Source of the DNA: Gallionella sp.
GTDB taxonomy: Bacteria; Pseudomonadota; Gammaproteobacteria; Burkholderiales; Gallionellaceae
Assembly (NCBI GenBank): GCA_030645955.1
Contig: JAUSMR010000155.1
Location: 1 to 64,000 of the forward strand
Length of the DNA: 64,000 nucleotides
Reading direction: 5' to 3'
The notes under the pieces are model-generated. The model did not search any database, was not told the DNA's origin, and saw only the letters and a list, made by a program, of their open reading frames with translations. The translations under genes and the position numbers were made by a program. Within the stretch, counting starts at the first letter, position 1; each line of letters starts with the position of its first letter. Shown here in pieces: positions 8,471-17,189 of the stretch.

Positions 8471-8513
8471 TTCCTGACCGCGCCTATTTCCTGACCGCGC
8501 CTATTTCCTGATC
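8471..8513. repeat. 17-base tandem repeat at the hisG 3' end
   Basis: TTCCTGACCGCGCCTAT occurs about two and a half times in tandem, the last partial copy running into the end of hisG. This suggests slippage duplication beside the palindrome at 8407-8468. Confidence 0.7.
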
Positions 8514-9139
8514 GCTAGTGCAAACGCATCCAGCATCGGCTGGATCATGTCATGTTTCAATTTCAGGGCGGCCTGATTCACCACCAGGCGCGATGAAATA
8601 GCGGTAATTTCTTCGACCGCCTTGAGGTGATTTGCCTTCAGCGTGTTGCCGCTGCTTACCAGATCGACAATCGCGTCCGACAACCCCACCAGCGGAGCCA
8701 GCTCCATCGAGCCATACAGCTTGATCAGGTCCACATGCACCCCTTTTGCGGCGAAGTGGTCCCTGGCAGTCTGCACATATTTGGTCGCCACGCGCAGGCG
8801 CGCGCCCTGGCGCACCGCGGATTCGTAATCGAAATCATCGCGCACCGCGACCATCATGCGGCAACGCGCGATGTTCAGATCCAGCGGCTGATACAGGCCC
8901 ATGCCACCGTGCTCGTTCAGCACATCCTTGCCCGCCACGCCGAGGTCCGCCGCACCATATTGCACGTAGGTCGGCACGTCGCTGGCGCGCACGATAATCA
9001 AGCGCACATCGGCGCGGTTGGTCGGCAAAATCAGCTTGCGCGAGGACTCAGGATCTTCCAGCGCGGTAATGCCCGCCGCTTTCAACAGCGGCAGGGTTTC
9101 TTCAAAAATGCGTCCTTTGGATAAGGCGATGGTGATCAT
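8501..9139 (-). CDS. hisG: ATP phosphoribosyltransferase, short form
   Basis: Catalyses the first step of histidine synthesis, ATP plus PRPP to phosphoribosyl-ATP. At 212 residues it is the short form lacking the C-terminal regulatory domain; such enzymes work as a complex with HisZ, which is not in this window. [18 protein letters not shown] at the N-terminus and the [18 protein letters not shown]-binding loop near residue 160 support the call. The 3' end lies in a 17-base tandem repeat at 8471-8513, so the last residues may vary between strains. Confidence 0.96.
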   Translation of the reverse strand: MITIALSKGRIFEETLPLLKAAGITALEDPESSRKLILPTNRADVRLIIVRASDVPTYVQYGAADLGVAGKDVLNEHGGMGLYQPLDLNIARCRMMVAVRDDFDYESAVRQGARLRVATKYVQTARDHFAAKGVHVDLIKLYGSMELAPLVGLSDAIVDLVSSGNTLKANHLKAVEEITAISSRLVVNQAALKLKHDMIQPMLDAFALAIRK

Positions 9140-9166
9140 TGTTTACCCTTGATTAATCCAGCGTGC

Positions 9167-9226
9167 GTAGGGCGGGTCACACCCGCCAATGGTTGCCTGT
9201 CATCCGGCGGGTGTGACCCACCCTAC
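9167..9226. repeat. GTAGG...CCTAC palindrome between murA and hisG
   Basis: GTAGGGCGGGTCACACCCGCC is answered by GGCGGGTGTGACCCACCCTAC across a short loop. It is homologous to the copy at 8407-8468. Confidence 0.88.
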
Positions 9227-9234
9227 GCTTGCTT

Positions 9235-10506
<1,272 letters not shown>

Positions 10507-10746
10507 CTACCTCTGATCCTGCCACTCTTGCGGCGTGTAGGTTTTCATCGACAACGCATGGATTTCCTCGCGCATCCGGTCGCCCAGGGTTTGATACACC
10601 AACTGGTGACGCTGCACGCGGCTTTTGCCGGCAAACGCGTCGCTGACCACCACCGCTTCGAAGTGATGACCATCGCCGACCACAGTTAAATGCTCGGTCG
10701 CCATGCCCTGGGCGATGTTGTGTTGAATACTTTCCGGAGTGACCAT
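10507..10746 (-). CDS. ibaG: BolA-family protein, IbaG-like
   Basis: A 79-residue BolA-fold protein. Such proteins partner monothiol glutaredoxins in iron-sulfur cluster handling. The core VVGDGHHFEAVVVSDAFAGKSRVQRHQLVYQTL fits the family, including the C-terminal conserved histidine. I prefer the ATG at 10746 (MVTPESIQ); an in-frame GTG four codons upstream exists. It lies 3 bases from murA, next to the mla genes, which is the classic location of ibaG. Confidence 0.88.
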   Translation of the reverse strand: MVTPESIQHNIAQGMATEHLTVVGDGHHFEAVVVSDAFAGKSRVQRHQLVYQTLGDRMREEIHALSMKTYTPQEWQDQR

Positions 10747-10827
10747 TGATAAACCCACTGTAAATTTATAAACACCTGATTAGCGCGTGTGAATGCGTTA
10801 ATTTCCTAACGCACGGGACTGCGAAGA

Positions 10828-11115
10828 TCACACGGACTGCTGGGGTAACAGCTCGGCCACACCATACAAGCGTGCCAGACTGAGCAAATCATCGGGTAAT
10901 CCTGTCACGCGCAAGGTACGCTGACTGCGCTGTGCGGCCCTTGTCCAGCCCAGCAACATACTGACCGCAGCAGAATCGACAGACTCAACTCCGGAAAAGT
11001 CCACCCGCAAATCCTCGCTGGCCAGATGTTGCAGGCCGGTTTCGAACAATGCCGGGACGGTTTCCATGGTCAGATGACCATCCACCACCATCCACTCATC
11101 CTCGCGCTTGATCAC
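10828..11115 (-). CDS. mlaB: MlaB, STAS-domain subunit of the phospholipid transporter
   Basis: MlaB is the cytoplasmic STAS partner of the MlaFE ABC transporter, which moves phospholipids between inner and outer membranes. The 95-residue protein has the STAS pattern, including LRVDFSGVESVDSAAVSMLLGW with the conserved serine segment. It overlaps the mlaC stop by 4 bases, so translation is probably coupled. Confidence 0.88.
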   Translation of the reverse strand: MIKREDEWMVVDGHLTMETVPALFETGLQHLASEDLRVDFSGVESVDSAAVSMLLGWTRAAQRSQRTLRVTGLPDDLLSLARLYGVAELLPQQSV

Positions 11116-11744
11116 TTCGCCTCTTCCTTGTTCAGCGCAACATTAGCCGCATTGACGTTCTTGTCGGACAGTGTCTTGATCAGGCCGTCGATACCGTTTT
11201 GCTGGATTTGCGTGTTGAATGTCCCGCGATAGCTCATCACCATGCTGACCCCTTCTATGAATATGTCGTATGCTTTCCAGCCGTTATCCGCCTTCTTCAT
11301 TTCATAATTCACCGGAACCGGCTGTGTGCCCGGCTTGCTGATAGTTGTCTGGACGGTGACTTCAGTGGCATCGGCTGCCATCTTGAGAGGCTTCACTACT
11401 ACCACCTGGTCCCGGTACACGGTGAAGACTTTGGTATAAGTGCGCACCAGCATATTACGGAACTCTCTCGCCAGCGCCTGCTTTTGCTCGGGTGTCGCAG
11501 TACGCCAGGGCCTGCCCACGGCCAACTGCGTCATGCGCTCAAAATCAAAATGCGGCAGCACCTTGGCATCCACCAGCGCGTGAATTTTTTTGGGGTCGCC
11601 CGCCTGAATATCCTTGTCCTCCTTGATAACCCCAATGACTTCGTCCACAGTATTTCTGATCAGCACATCAGGCGCGAGCACCTCGGCCTGCGCAACACCA
11701 ATCGCACACACCAAGCACGCGAAAATTTTGAACAATTCCTTCAT
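11112..11744 (-). CDS. mlaC: MlaC, periplasmic phospholipid-binding protein
   Basis: A periplasmic shuttle carrying phospholipid between the MlaA and MlaFEDB complexes. The 210-residue protein has an N-terminal signal peptide (MKELFKIFACLVCAIGVAQA) and the Ttg2D/MlaC core, including VDAKVLPHFDFERMTQLAVG and GWKAYDIFIEGVSMVMSYR. It lies 15 bases after mlaD. Confidence 0.95.
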   Translation of the reverse strand: MKELFKIFACLVCAIGVAQAEVLAPDVLIRNTVDEVIGVIKEDKDIQAGDPKKIHALVDAKVLPHFDFERMTQLAVGRPWRTATPEQKQALAREFRNMLVRTYTKVFTVYRDQVVVVKPLKMAADATEVTVQTTISKPGTQPVPVNYEMKKADNGWKAYDIFIEGVSMVMSYRGTFNTQIQQNGIDGLIKTLSDKNVNAANVALNKEEAK

Positions 11745-11759
11745 CCTGATATTCCCTGA

Positions 11760-12224
11760 TTATTTGGCCGGTTCTTCTGCTTTGTTATAAATGAACTTGC
11801 CGATCAATTCTTCCAAAACCACAGCAGACTGTGTTTTTTTGATGATTTCGCCATTCTTCAACATCTCGCTATCACCCCCGGGCATCAAACCGATATATTG
11901 TTCGCCCAGCAAACCGGAAGTCAGGATATTGGCAAACGTGTCCTTGGGGAATTGATAACGCTTGTCAAGGCTCATCTCCACCTTCGCCTCATAGCGCTCC
12001 GTATCCAGCGTAATATCCGTCACCCGCCCCACCAGCACCCCCGCACTCTTGATCGAAGCCTTGGGTTTCAGGCCGCCGATATTCGAAAAATAGGCATGAA
12101 CCCGATAAGATTCGGACACATTGTAGGTACCCAGGTTCCCGACCTTCATCGCCAGCATCACCAGCGCGGCGAGGCCTGCCACCACGAATATGCCCACCCA
12201 TAAGTCCAGCGTCGTGCGTTCCAT
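11760..12224 (-). CDS. mlaD: MlaD, MCE-domain subunit
   Basis: An inner-membrane-anchored MCE protein that forms the periplasmic ring of the phospholipid transporter. One N-terminal transmembrane helix (about residues 8-27) is followed by a single MCE domain with the YFSNIGGLKPKASIKSAGV and LTSGLLGEQYIGL segments; total 154 residues. I choose the ATG at 12224 (MERTTLDLW) because it matches the family start; its probable ribosome-binding site (AGAGGGG, 6-base spacer) lies in the end of the inverted-repeat element at 12232-12366. The gap to mlaE is 150 bases, although these genes normally abut. Confidence 0.94.
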   Translation of the reverse strand: MERTTLDLWVGIFVVAGLAALVMLAMKVGNLGTYNVSESYRVHAYFSNIGGLKPKASIKSAGVLVGRVTDITLDTERYEAKVEMSLDKRYQFPKDTFANILTSGLLGEQYIGLMPGGDSEMLKNGEIIKKTQSAVVLEELIGKFIYNKAEEPAK

Positions 12225-12231
12225 AAAGAGC

Positions 12232-12366
12232 CCCTCTAAAAAACCAGATTTCATCCCAACTACTGTGTTGCGGAAAAAGTTTCTTGCTTACATATAAATC
12301 CATATGCGGCGCGGCGAAATTTTTCCCGCGCCTTGTATTTGGGCGAACTCTGAATTTTTAGAGGCG
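12232..12366. repeat. MITE-like inverted-repeat element, copy B, inside the mla operon
   Basis: Bounded by CCTCTAAAAA and TTTTTAGAGG, like copy A at 608-775. The right-hand ~35 bases are nearly identical between copies; the interiors differ. It fills the space between mlaE and mlaD and contributes the purine-rich stretch just before the mlaD start. Confidence 0.7.
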
Positions 12367-12374
12367 CCCTTAAT

Positions 12375-13163
12375 TTAATTTCCTCTGAACATGATTGCAG
12401 TCAACACAAAATCCAGCATCAGGATTGCCAGCGACGAGGTAACCACCGTGCGCGTCGTCGCGCCTGACACGCCCTCCGCAGTGGGCGGCGCATCGTAGCC
12501 TTCAAACAGCGCGATCACTGTCACCACAATACCGAACACAAAACTTTTGATCACCCCGTTCATGATGTCTTCGCGAAAATCGACTGCCGCCTGCATTTGC
12601 GACCAGAACGATCCTTCGTCCACGCCGATCTGCACCACGCCGACCAGGTAACCGCCAAACACCCCCACCGCGCTGAACAGCGCGGCCAGCAGCGGCATGG
12701 AAATCACCCCTGCCCAGAAACGCGGAGCAACGATGCGTGCGATCGGATTGACCGCCATCATTTCCATCGCCGATATCTGCTCGGTCGCCTTCATCAGCCC
12801 GATTTCCGCCGTCATCGCCGAACCGGCACGGCTGGCGAACAGCAGCGCGGCCACTACCGGCCCCAGCTCGCGCACCAGGCTCAACGCCACCATGCTGCCC
12901 AGTGCCGATTCCGAGCCGTAGCGCTTGAGCGTTTCATAGCCCTGCAAACCGAGCACCATGCCGACGAACAACCCCGCCACGATGATGATGATCAGCGACA
13001 TCACACCGGTGGAAAACAACTCCTTGATGATCAGGTGAAAGCGCCTGAATCCGCTGCCCGAGTGCGTCAGCGTGAGCAGAAAAAAACGCGTCGCCACGCC
13101 GATACGCCACACCATATTGATGGCGCGATGGCCGATTCCCTTGAATGCTTTAATGGCCGGCAT
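12375..13163 (-). CDS. mlaE: MlaE, permease subunit
   Basis: The integral membrane permease of the phospholipid ABC transporter. It is 262 residues long, with several hydrophobic helices and family landmarks such as MVLGLQGYETLKRYGSE, LVRELGPVVAALLFASRAGSAMTAEIG and NPIARIVAPRFWAG. The ATG at 13163 lies 4 bases after the mlaF stop. The stop is next to the inserted repeat element. Confidence 0.96.
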   Translation of the reverse strand: MPAIKAFKGIGHRAINMVWRIGVATRFFLLTLTHSGSGFRRFHLIIKELFSTGVMSLIIIIVAGLFVGMVLGLQGYETLKRYGSESALGSMVALSLVRELGPVVAALLFASRAGSAMTAEIGLMKATEQISAMEMMAVNPIARIVAPRFWAGVISMPLLAALFSAVGVFGGYLVGVVQIGVDEGSFWSQMQAAVDFREDIMNGVIKSFVFGIVVTVIALFEGYDAPPTAEGVSGATTRTVVTSSLAILMLDFVLTAIMFRGN

Positions 13164-13167
13164 GGTG

Positions 13168-14013
13168 TCAGGCCCGCAAATTCAGGTCTTGGCGATAGTC
13201 GCTGCCGGGATAATGGAATGGCACTGGGCCATCCATCTCGCCATGCACAAACTGGTGCACAAAATCCCTGTCAGAGGCGCGAATCTCGTCGGGCGTTCCC
13301 TCCGCCACGATCACGCCGTTCGCCATAAAATAAACATAGTCCACTATCTTCAGCGACTCCTGCACATCGTGCGTCACCACTATCGAGGTCGCACCCAGCG
13401 AATCGTTCAGGCGGCGGATCAAATCGCCAACCACGGTCAGGGAAATCGGGTCCAGACCGGCAAACGGCTCGTCATACATGATCAACATGGGGTCGAGAGC
13501 CACGGTGCGAGCCAGAGCCACACGCCGCGCCATGCCGCCGGACAACTCCGAAGGCATCAGGTTGTGCGTGCCGCGCAAACCCACCGCGTGCAGCTTCATC
13601 AGCACCAGATCATGTATCAGCTCTTCGGGAAGATCAGTGTGTTCGCGCATCTGAAACGCCACGTTGTCATACACCGACATGTCGGTGAACAACGCGCCGA
13701 ACTGAAACAGCATGCCCATCTTGCGGCGCATGACATACAGGCCGTCCTGATCCAACTCACTGGTGATCTGGCCATCCATCTTGACGTAACCCTTGGTCGG
13801 CTTGAGCACCCCGCCGATATGTCGCAGCAGCGTAGTCTTGCCGCAACCGCTTAACCCCATGATGGCAATCAACTTTCCTCTGGGGAATGTCATGTTGATA
13901 CCCTCCAGGACGGGACGCCTGTCATAGGCAAAATTAAGGTCGCGAATTTCGACCAAAGCTGCCGGGGATAAAGATGGTGACAAAATTGAAATCCGAAAAT
14001 CAAGAAAGTGCAT
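13168..14013 (-). CDS. mlaF: MlaF, ATPase subunit
   Basis: The cytoplasmic ABC ATPase that powers phospholipid transport with MlaE, MlaD and MlaB. Walker A GLSGCGKTTLLRHIGG, the signature SELSGGMARRVALAR and Walker B LIMYDEPFAGLDPIS are all present. The start is uncertain: the ATG at 14013 (MHFLDF) is favoured, and an in-frame TTG at 14034 would add seven residues. First gene of mlaFEDCB, divergent from the pilus regulator; no strong promoter was picked out in the 141-base gap for this direction. Confidence 0.93.
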   Translation of the reverse strand: MHFLDFRISILSPSLSPAALVEIRDLNFAYDRRPVLEGINMTFPRGKLIAIMGLSGCGKTTLLRHIGGVLKPTKGYVKMDGQITSELDQDGLYVMRRKMGMLFQFGALFTDMSVYDNVAFQMREHTDLPEELIHDLVLMKLHAVGLRGTHNLMPSELSGGMARRVALARTVALDPMLIMYDEPFAGLDPISLTVVGDLIRRLNDSLGATSIVVTHDVQESLKIVDYVYFMANGVIVAEGTPDEIRASDRDFVHQFVHGEMDGPVPFHYPGSDYRQDLNLRA

Positions 14014-14095
14014 TCTAAACCACTGCACCGGCAATCCTCAACTAATTGACCTAAATATAAATACCCGTTTATTCCGCTATTGAGCTTCCGCCCGC

Positions 14096-14124
14096 TTGCC
14101 GTTATGCTCCGCACCTGTTTATAT
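14096..14124 (+). promoter_or_regulatory. Possible sigma-70 promoter for the NtrC-type regulator gene
   Basis: TTGCCG (14096-14101) and TTATAT (14119-14124) are separated by 17 bases, upstream of the ATG at 14155. The -35 is imperfect, so this is a modest candidate. Confidence 0.4.
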
Positions 14125-14154
14125 TGTCAAGAATACAAGTTGAACGCGCTCCCG

Positions 14155-15552
14155 ATGCTTCCCACTTTGATGATCGTTGATGACGACGCGTTGATCCGCG
14201 AAGGATTGGCGGTCGCCTTTCACAATGACTTTAAAATTTATCAAGCCGATTCACGCTCTGCGGCTATAGATTTATTGCGTTCATTACCTGCCCCTCCGCA
14301 ACTGGCGCTGATTGATTTGGGACTGCCACCCATTCCGCACCGCCCGGATGAAGGCTTTTACCTGATTGCCGAATTACTGGCACACTCGCCCAAAGTAAAC
14401 ATTTTCGTCTTGTCCGGACAAGACGACCAAAGCAACGCGCGCCATGCGCGTGCTCTGGGAGCGATAGATTTCATCGCCAAACCTTGCGCTCCGGAAAAAA
14501 TCAAGGAATACCTTGACGAAGCGCTAAAGGTTCAGAAAAGCGAAGCCGGCGATGAAAATCAGGGTGACCAACTACTCGGGATCATCGGCCAAAGCCCCCC
14601 TATAAAAGCGTTGCGCAATCAAATTGAAATGTATGCAGCTATCCCTTATCCGGTGCTCATTGAGGGGGAATCTGGTTGCGGCAAGGAGCTGGTTGCAGCC
14701 GCCATACAAAAGCAGGGGATCAATTCGAAAGCGCCTTTTAAAGTGCTCAACTGCGCCGCAATTGCGCCCACACTGATCGAACCGGCCCTGTTCGGCTACA
14801 GCAAAGGAGCCTTCACCGGGGCAGCGAGCGCGCAATCCGGGTTTTTTGAAGACGCATCCGACGGCACGCTGTTCCTTGATGAAATCGGCGAGTTGCCGCT
14901 GGAACTCCAAACCAAGTTGTTGCGGGTACTCGAGAATGGCGAATATCACCGTGTGGGCGAAACCACGACACGCCAAAGCCACGCGCGCATCATCGCCGCA
15001 ACCAATCGCAACTTGCGCGATGCAGTCAGAACCGGAACGTTTCGCATTGATCTTTACCACCGCCTGAACGTATTCTCGATCACTGTCCCGCCGCTGCGCG
15101 AACTGGGCCAGGACAAGCTGGTGTTGCTCAACCATTTTCGCGCTTATTTTGCCCGGCAAATCAAGCAACCCCCCTTCGAATTGCACCCGGAAGCATTGCA
15201 ACTCTGGGAGCAATACAGCTTTCCGGGCAACACCCGGGAATTGCGCAACATCGTCATCCGGCTGGCCACAAAACACCCCGGAAAAACAGTCAGCGCGATG
15301 CAATTGCAGGACGAATTTGACCCGCTGGAATCGTCCACACACACACTGGGATCCTCACCCGATTCCATAAAACAGCAGCTACAGCAAGGCAACTTCAACC
15401 TGAATCAGTATCTTCACGAACAGGAAGGCCGCTATATCGCCGCCGCGCTGGAACTCGCCTCGGGCAACATCAGCGAAGCCGCCAAACTGCTTGACCTCAA
15501 CCGCACTACCCTGCACAGTCGCATGGATGCACACGCGAAGCTCAACGGATAG
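14155..15552 (+). CDS. NtrC-family response regulator with sigma-54 activator domain
   Basis: A 465-residue regulator. The receiver domain (residues 1-125) begins PTLMIVDDDALI and has the acceptor aspartate in LIDLGLPP. The AAA+ domain (about 140-370) has Walker A GESGCGKELVA, the sigma-54 loop GAFTGA and Walker B TLFLDEIGELP. A C-terminal Fis-type HTH (SGNISEAAKLLDLNRTTLHSRM) follows. The DLGLPP receiver resembles the PEP-CTERM-box regulator family. It lies 9 bases before the MshM-like gene, so it probably controls the pilus locus through sigma-54. No GG-N10-GC promoter was recognised in the window and no partner kinase is adjacent. The upstream sequence lacks a clear ribosome-binding site. 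Confidence 0.88.
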   Translation: MLPTLMIVDDDALIREGLAVAFHNDFKIYQADSRSAAIDLLRSLPAPPQLALIDLGLPPIPHRPDEGFYLIAELLAHSPKVNIFVLSGQDDQSNARHARALGAIDFIAKPCAPEKIKEYLDEALKVQKSEAGDENQGDQLLGIIGQSPPIKALRNQIEMYAAIPYPVLIEGESGCGKELVAAAIQKQGINSKAPFKVLNCAAIAPTLIEPALFGYSKGAFTGAASAQSGFFEDASDGTLFLDEIGELPLELQTKLLRVLENGEYHRVGETTTRQSHARIIAATNRNLRDAVRTGTFRIDLYHRLNVFSITVPPLRELGQDKLVLLNHFRAYFARQIKQPPFELHPEALQLWEQYSFPGNTRELRNIVIRLATKHPGKTVSAMQLQDEFDPLESSTHTLGSSPDSIKQQLQQGNFNLNQYLHEQEGRYIAAALELASGNISEAAKLLDLNRTTLHSRMDAHAKLNG

Positions 15553-15561
15553 GACTCAGAT

Positions 15562-17103
15562 ATGTACTTGGAACACTTCGGACTAAACGAACCCCCTTTC
15601 AGAATCACGCCCGTCACGGAATTCTTTTTTTCCGGGGCAAACCGCGGTGAAATACTTGACGCGCTGATCTATTCAATCTGTGAAGTCGAGGGCATCGTCA
15701 AGGTCAGCGGCGAAGTCGGCAGCGGCAAAACCATGCTGTGCCGGATGTTGCTTGAAAAACTTCCCGGTCACATCGAGACCATCTACCTGGCCAACCCAAG
15801 CTTGTCGCGCGAGGAAATGCTGTATGCGATTGCCGACGGACTCGGACTGAACATTAACGGCGAACGTGTCGGCATCATCATGCAGAACATCCAGAACAGG
15901 CTCGAGGAAAAAGCCCGCGAAGGCAAACGTATCGTTGTACTGGTGGATGAGGCACACGCCATGCCGCCGGATACACTGGAAGAATTGCGCCTGCTGTACA
16001 ACCTGCAAGTCGGCAATGCAAAACTGCTGCAGTTGGTCCTGTTCGGACAACCGGAGCTGAACGCCAAGCTGGATCAACCGAACATGCGCCAACTCAAGGA
16101 TCGCATCGTGCATCACTTCAATATGCAACCGCTGTCGCGCAGCATCATTGAAAGCTACCTGATGTTCCGGATGCGTGCTGCCAACTACCACGGCCCTAAC
16201 ATTTTCTCGCCGAATGCAATAAAACTCATCGCCAACGCATCCAACGGATTGATGCGGCGCGTCAATGTCCTCGCTGACAAATCATTGTTGGCCGCCTTTG
16301 TGGAAGACACCCACAACATCGAAGCACGTCATGTTCAGGCGGCAATGCGCGATAGTGAACTCAAACCTGCGCGCCCCCCGCTTGACAGGAAACTACTGGC
16401 AGGAAGCGCGGTTGCCGCACTGGTTGTAACAGGTCTGGCGGTTTGGTGGATGCTGGATAAGCCGCAAACACCACTTCGCCAAGCCGCTTCGACAAGGCCT
16501 TTAGCCCTGAACTCAGCCGAAGGGTCAGGACAGGCCACTTCGCCCTTCGCTACCTCAGGAGACTCAGGACAGGCTCAGGATAGCCCGCCTGCCCAGCCAT
16601 CGTTTCCGCCAGACCACCTACCGGAGACACCAACAGCCACGCCCCAACCCATCGCGGCCCAACCGGACAATGCGCATGTACCGGCAACTGGCGCTACCGG
16701 TCAAGCGGCCGCTACTCCCGCTGCACCCGCAAGAGTCACACCCAAGACTGACAATCCACCCGCACAGACGTCAACCGGCAAACCGGCGACGGGCAGTACT
16801 AGCCTGTTTGATCAACGGATGGAGGCAGGCAAACAATTGCTCGAACAGAAGCAAGCCGCCGCCAGCATCCAGCTGTTCTACAGCGAGCAAATCAATGTGA
16901 GACGCATCGAGAATTTTCTGGTTCGTGCAGATGGTTTAGGCAAACTTTCCGAAATTTACCTGCTGCCCGCCAAGTTTGGCAGCAAGGACGGACTGCGCGT
17001 ACTCTATGGCGCATACCCGACAGCTGATGCGGCACGCAGCGATATCCAAAACTTGCCAAAACGCTATCAGGACGCTTTCGCAACTTCCATCTATATCTTC
17101 TAA
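15562..17103 (+). CDS. mshM: MshM/ExeA-like AAA ATPase with C-terminal SPOR-like domain
   Basis: ExeA/MshM proteins help assemble the secretin or pilus through the cell wall. Residues 1-270 form a cytoplasmic AAA ATPase (FGLNEPPFRITP; Walker A GEVGSGKTMLC; Walker B VVLVDEAH). A transmembrane helix follows at about 273-295, then a long Pro/Ala/Thr linker, and residues ~430-513 (IENFLVRAD..VLYGAYPTADAARSDIQNLP) look like a SPOR peptidoglycan-binding domain. The linker contains an apparent in-frame repeat insert at 16486-16585 with TTCGACA and CTCAGGACAGGC motifs, also seen in aat and partly in bpt. Placement next to the mshL-mshE genes supports the role. Confidence 0.87.
   Translation: MYLEHFGLNEPPFRITPVTEFFFSGANRGEILDALIYSICEVEGIVKVSGEVGSGKTMLCRMLLEKLPGHIETIYLANPSLSREEMLYAIADGLGLNINGERVGIIMQNIQNRLEEKAREGKRIVVLVDEAHAMPPDTLEELRLLYNLQVGNAKLLQLVLFGQPELNAKLDQPNMRQLKDRIVHHFNMQPLSRSIIESYLMFRMRAANYHGPNIFSPNAIKLIANASNGLMRRVNVLADKSLLAAFVEDTHNIEARHVQAAMRDSELKPARPPLDRKLLAGSAVAALVVTGLAVWWMLDKPQTPLRQAASTRPLALNSAEGSGQATSPFATSGDSGQAQDSPPAQPSFPPDHLPETPTATPQPIAAQPDNAHVPATGATGQAAATPAAPARVTPKTDNPPAQTSTGKPATGSTSLFDQRMEAGKQLLEQKQAAASIQLFYSEQINVRRIENFLVRADGLGKLSEIYLLPAKFGSKDGLRVLYGAYPTADAARSDIQNLPKRYQDAFATSIYIF
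16486..16585. repeat. CTTCGACA/CTCAGGACAGGC repeat inside the mshM-like linker
   Basis: GCTTCGACAAGGCC, then GGGTCAGGACAGGCC, then GACTCAGGACAGGCTC: three pieces of the same repeat family in tandem and partly inverted. The frame is kept. The host region is low-complexity linker, so the insertion is less certain than in aat. Confidence 0.6.
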
Positions 17104-17127
17104 CAGCCATATAGCTCGAACGGTGTA

Positions 17128-17156
17128 TTGAGCAATACCCGCAAAGCTGCTAGGCT
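17128..17156 (+). promoter_or_regulatory. Promoter of the Ig-like lipoprotein gene
   Basis: TTGAGC (17128-17133), 17 bases, then TAGGCT (17151-17156) preceded by TGC (extended -10). The same arrangement, with closely matching spacer, recurs at 19160-19188 before mshL. Confidence 0.65.
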
Positions 17157-17189
17157 CAAAAAAATAAGGAAATCAGGGGGAATTGGATA

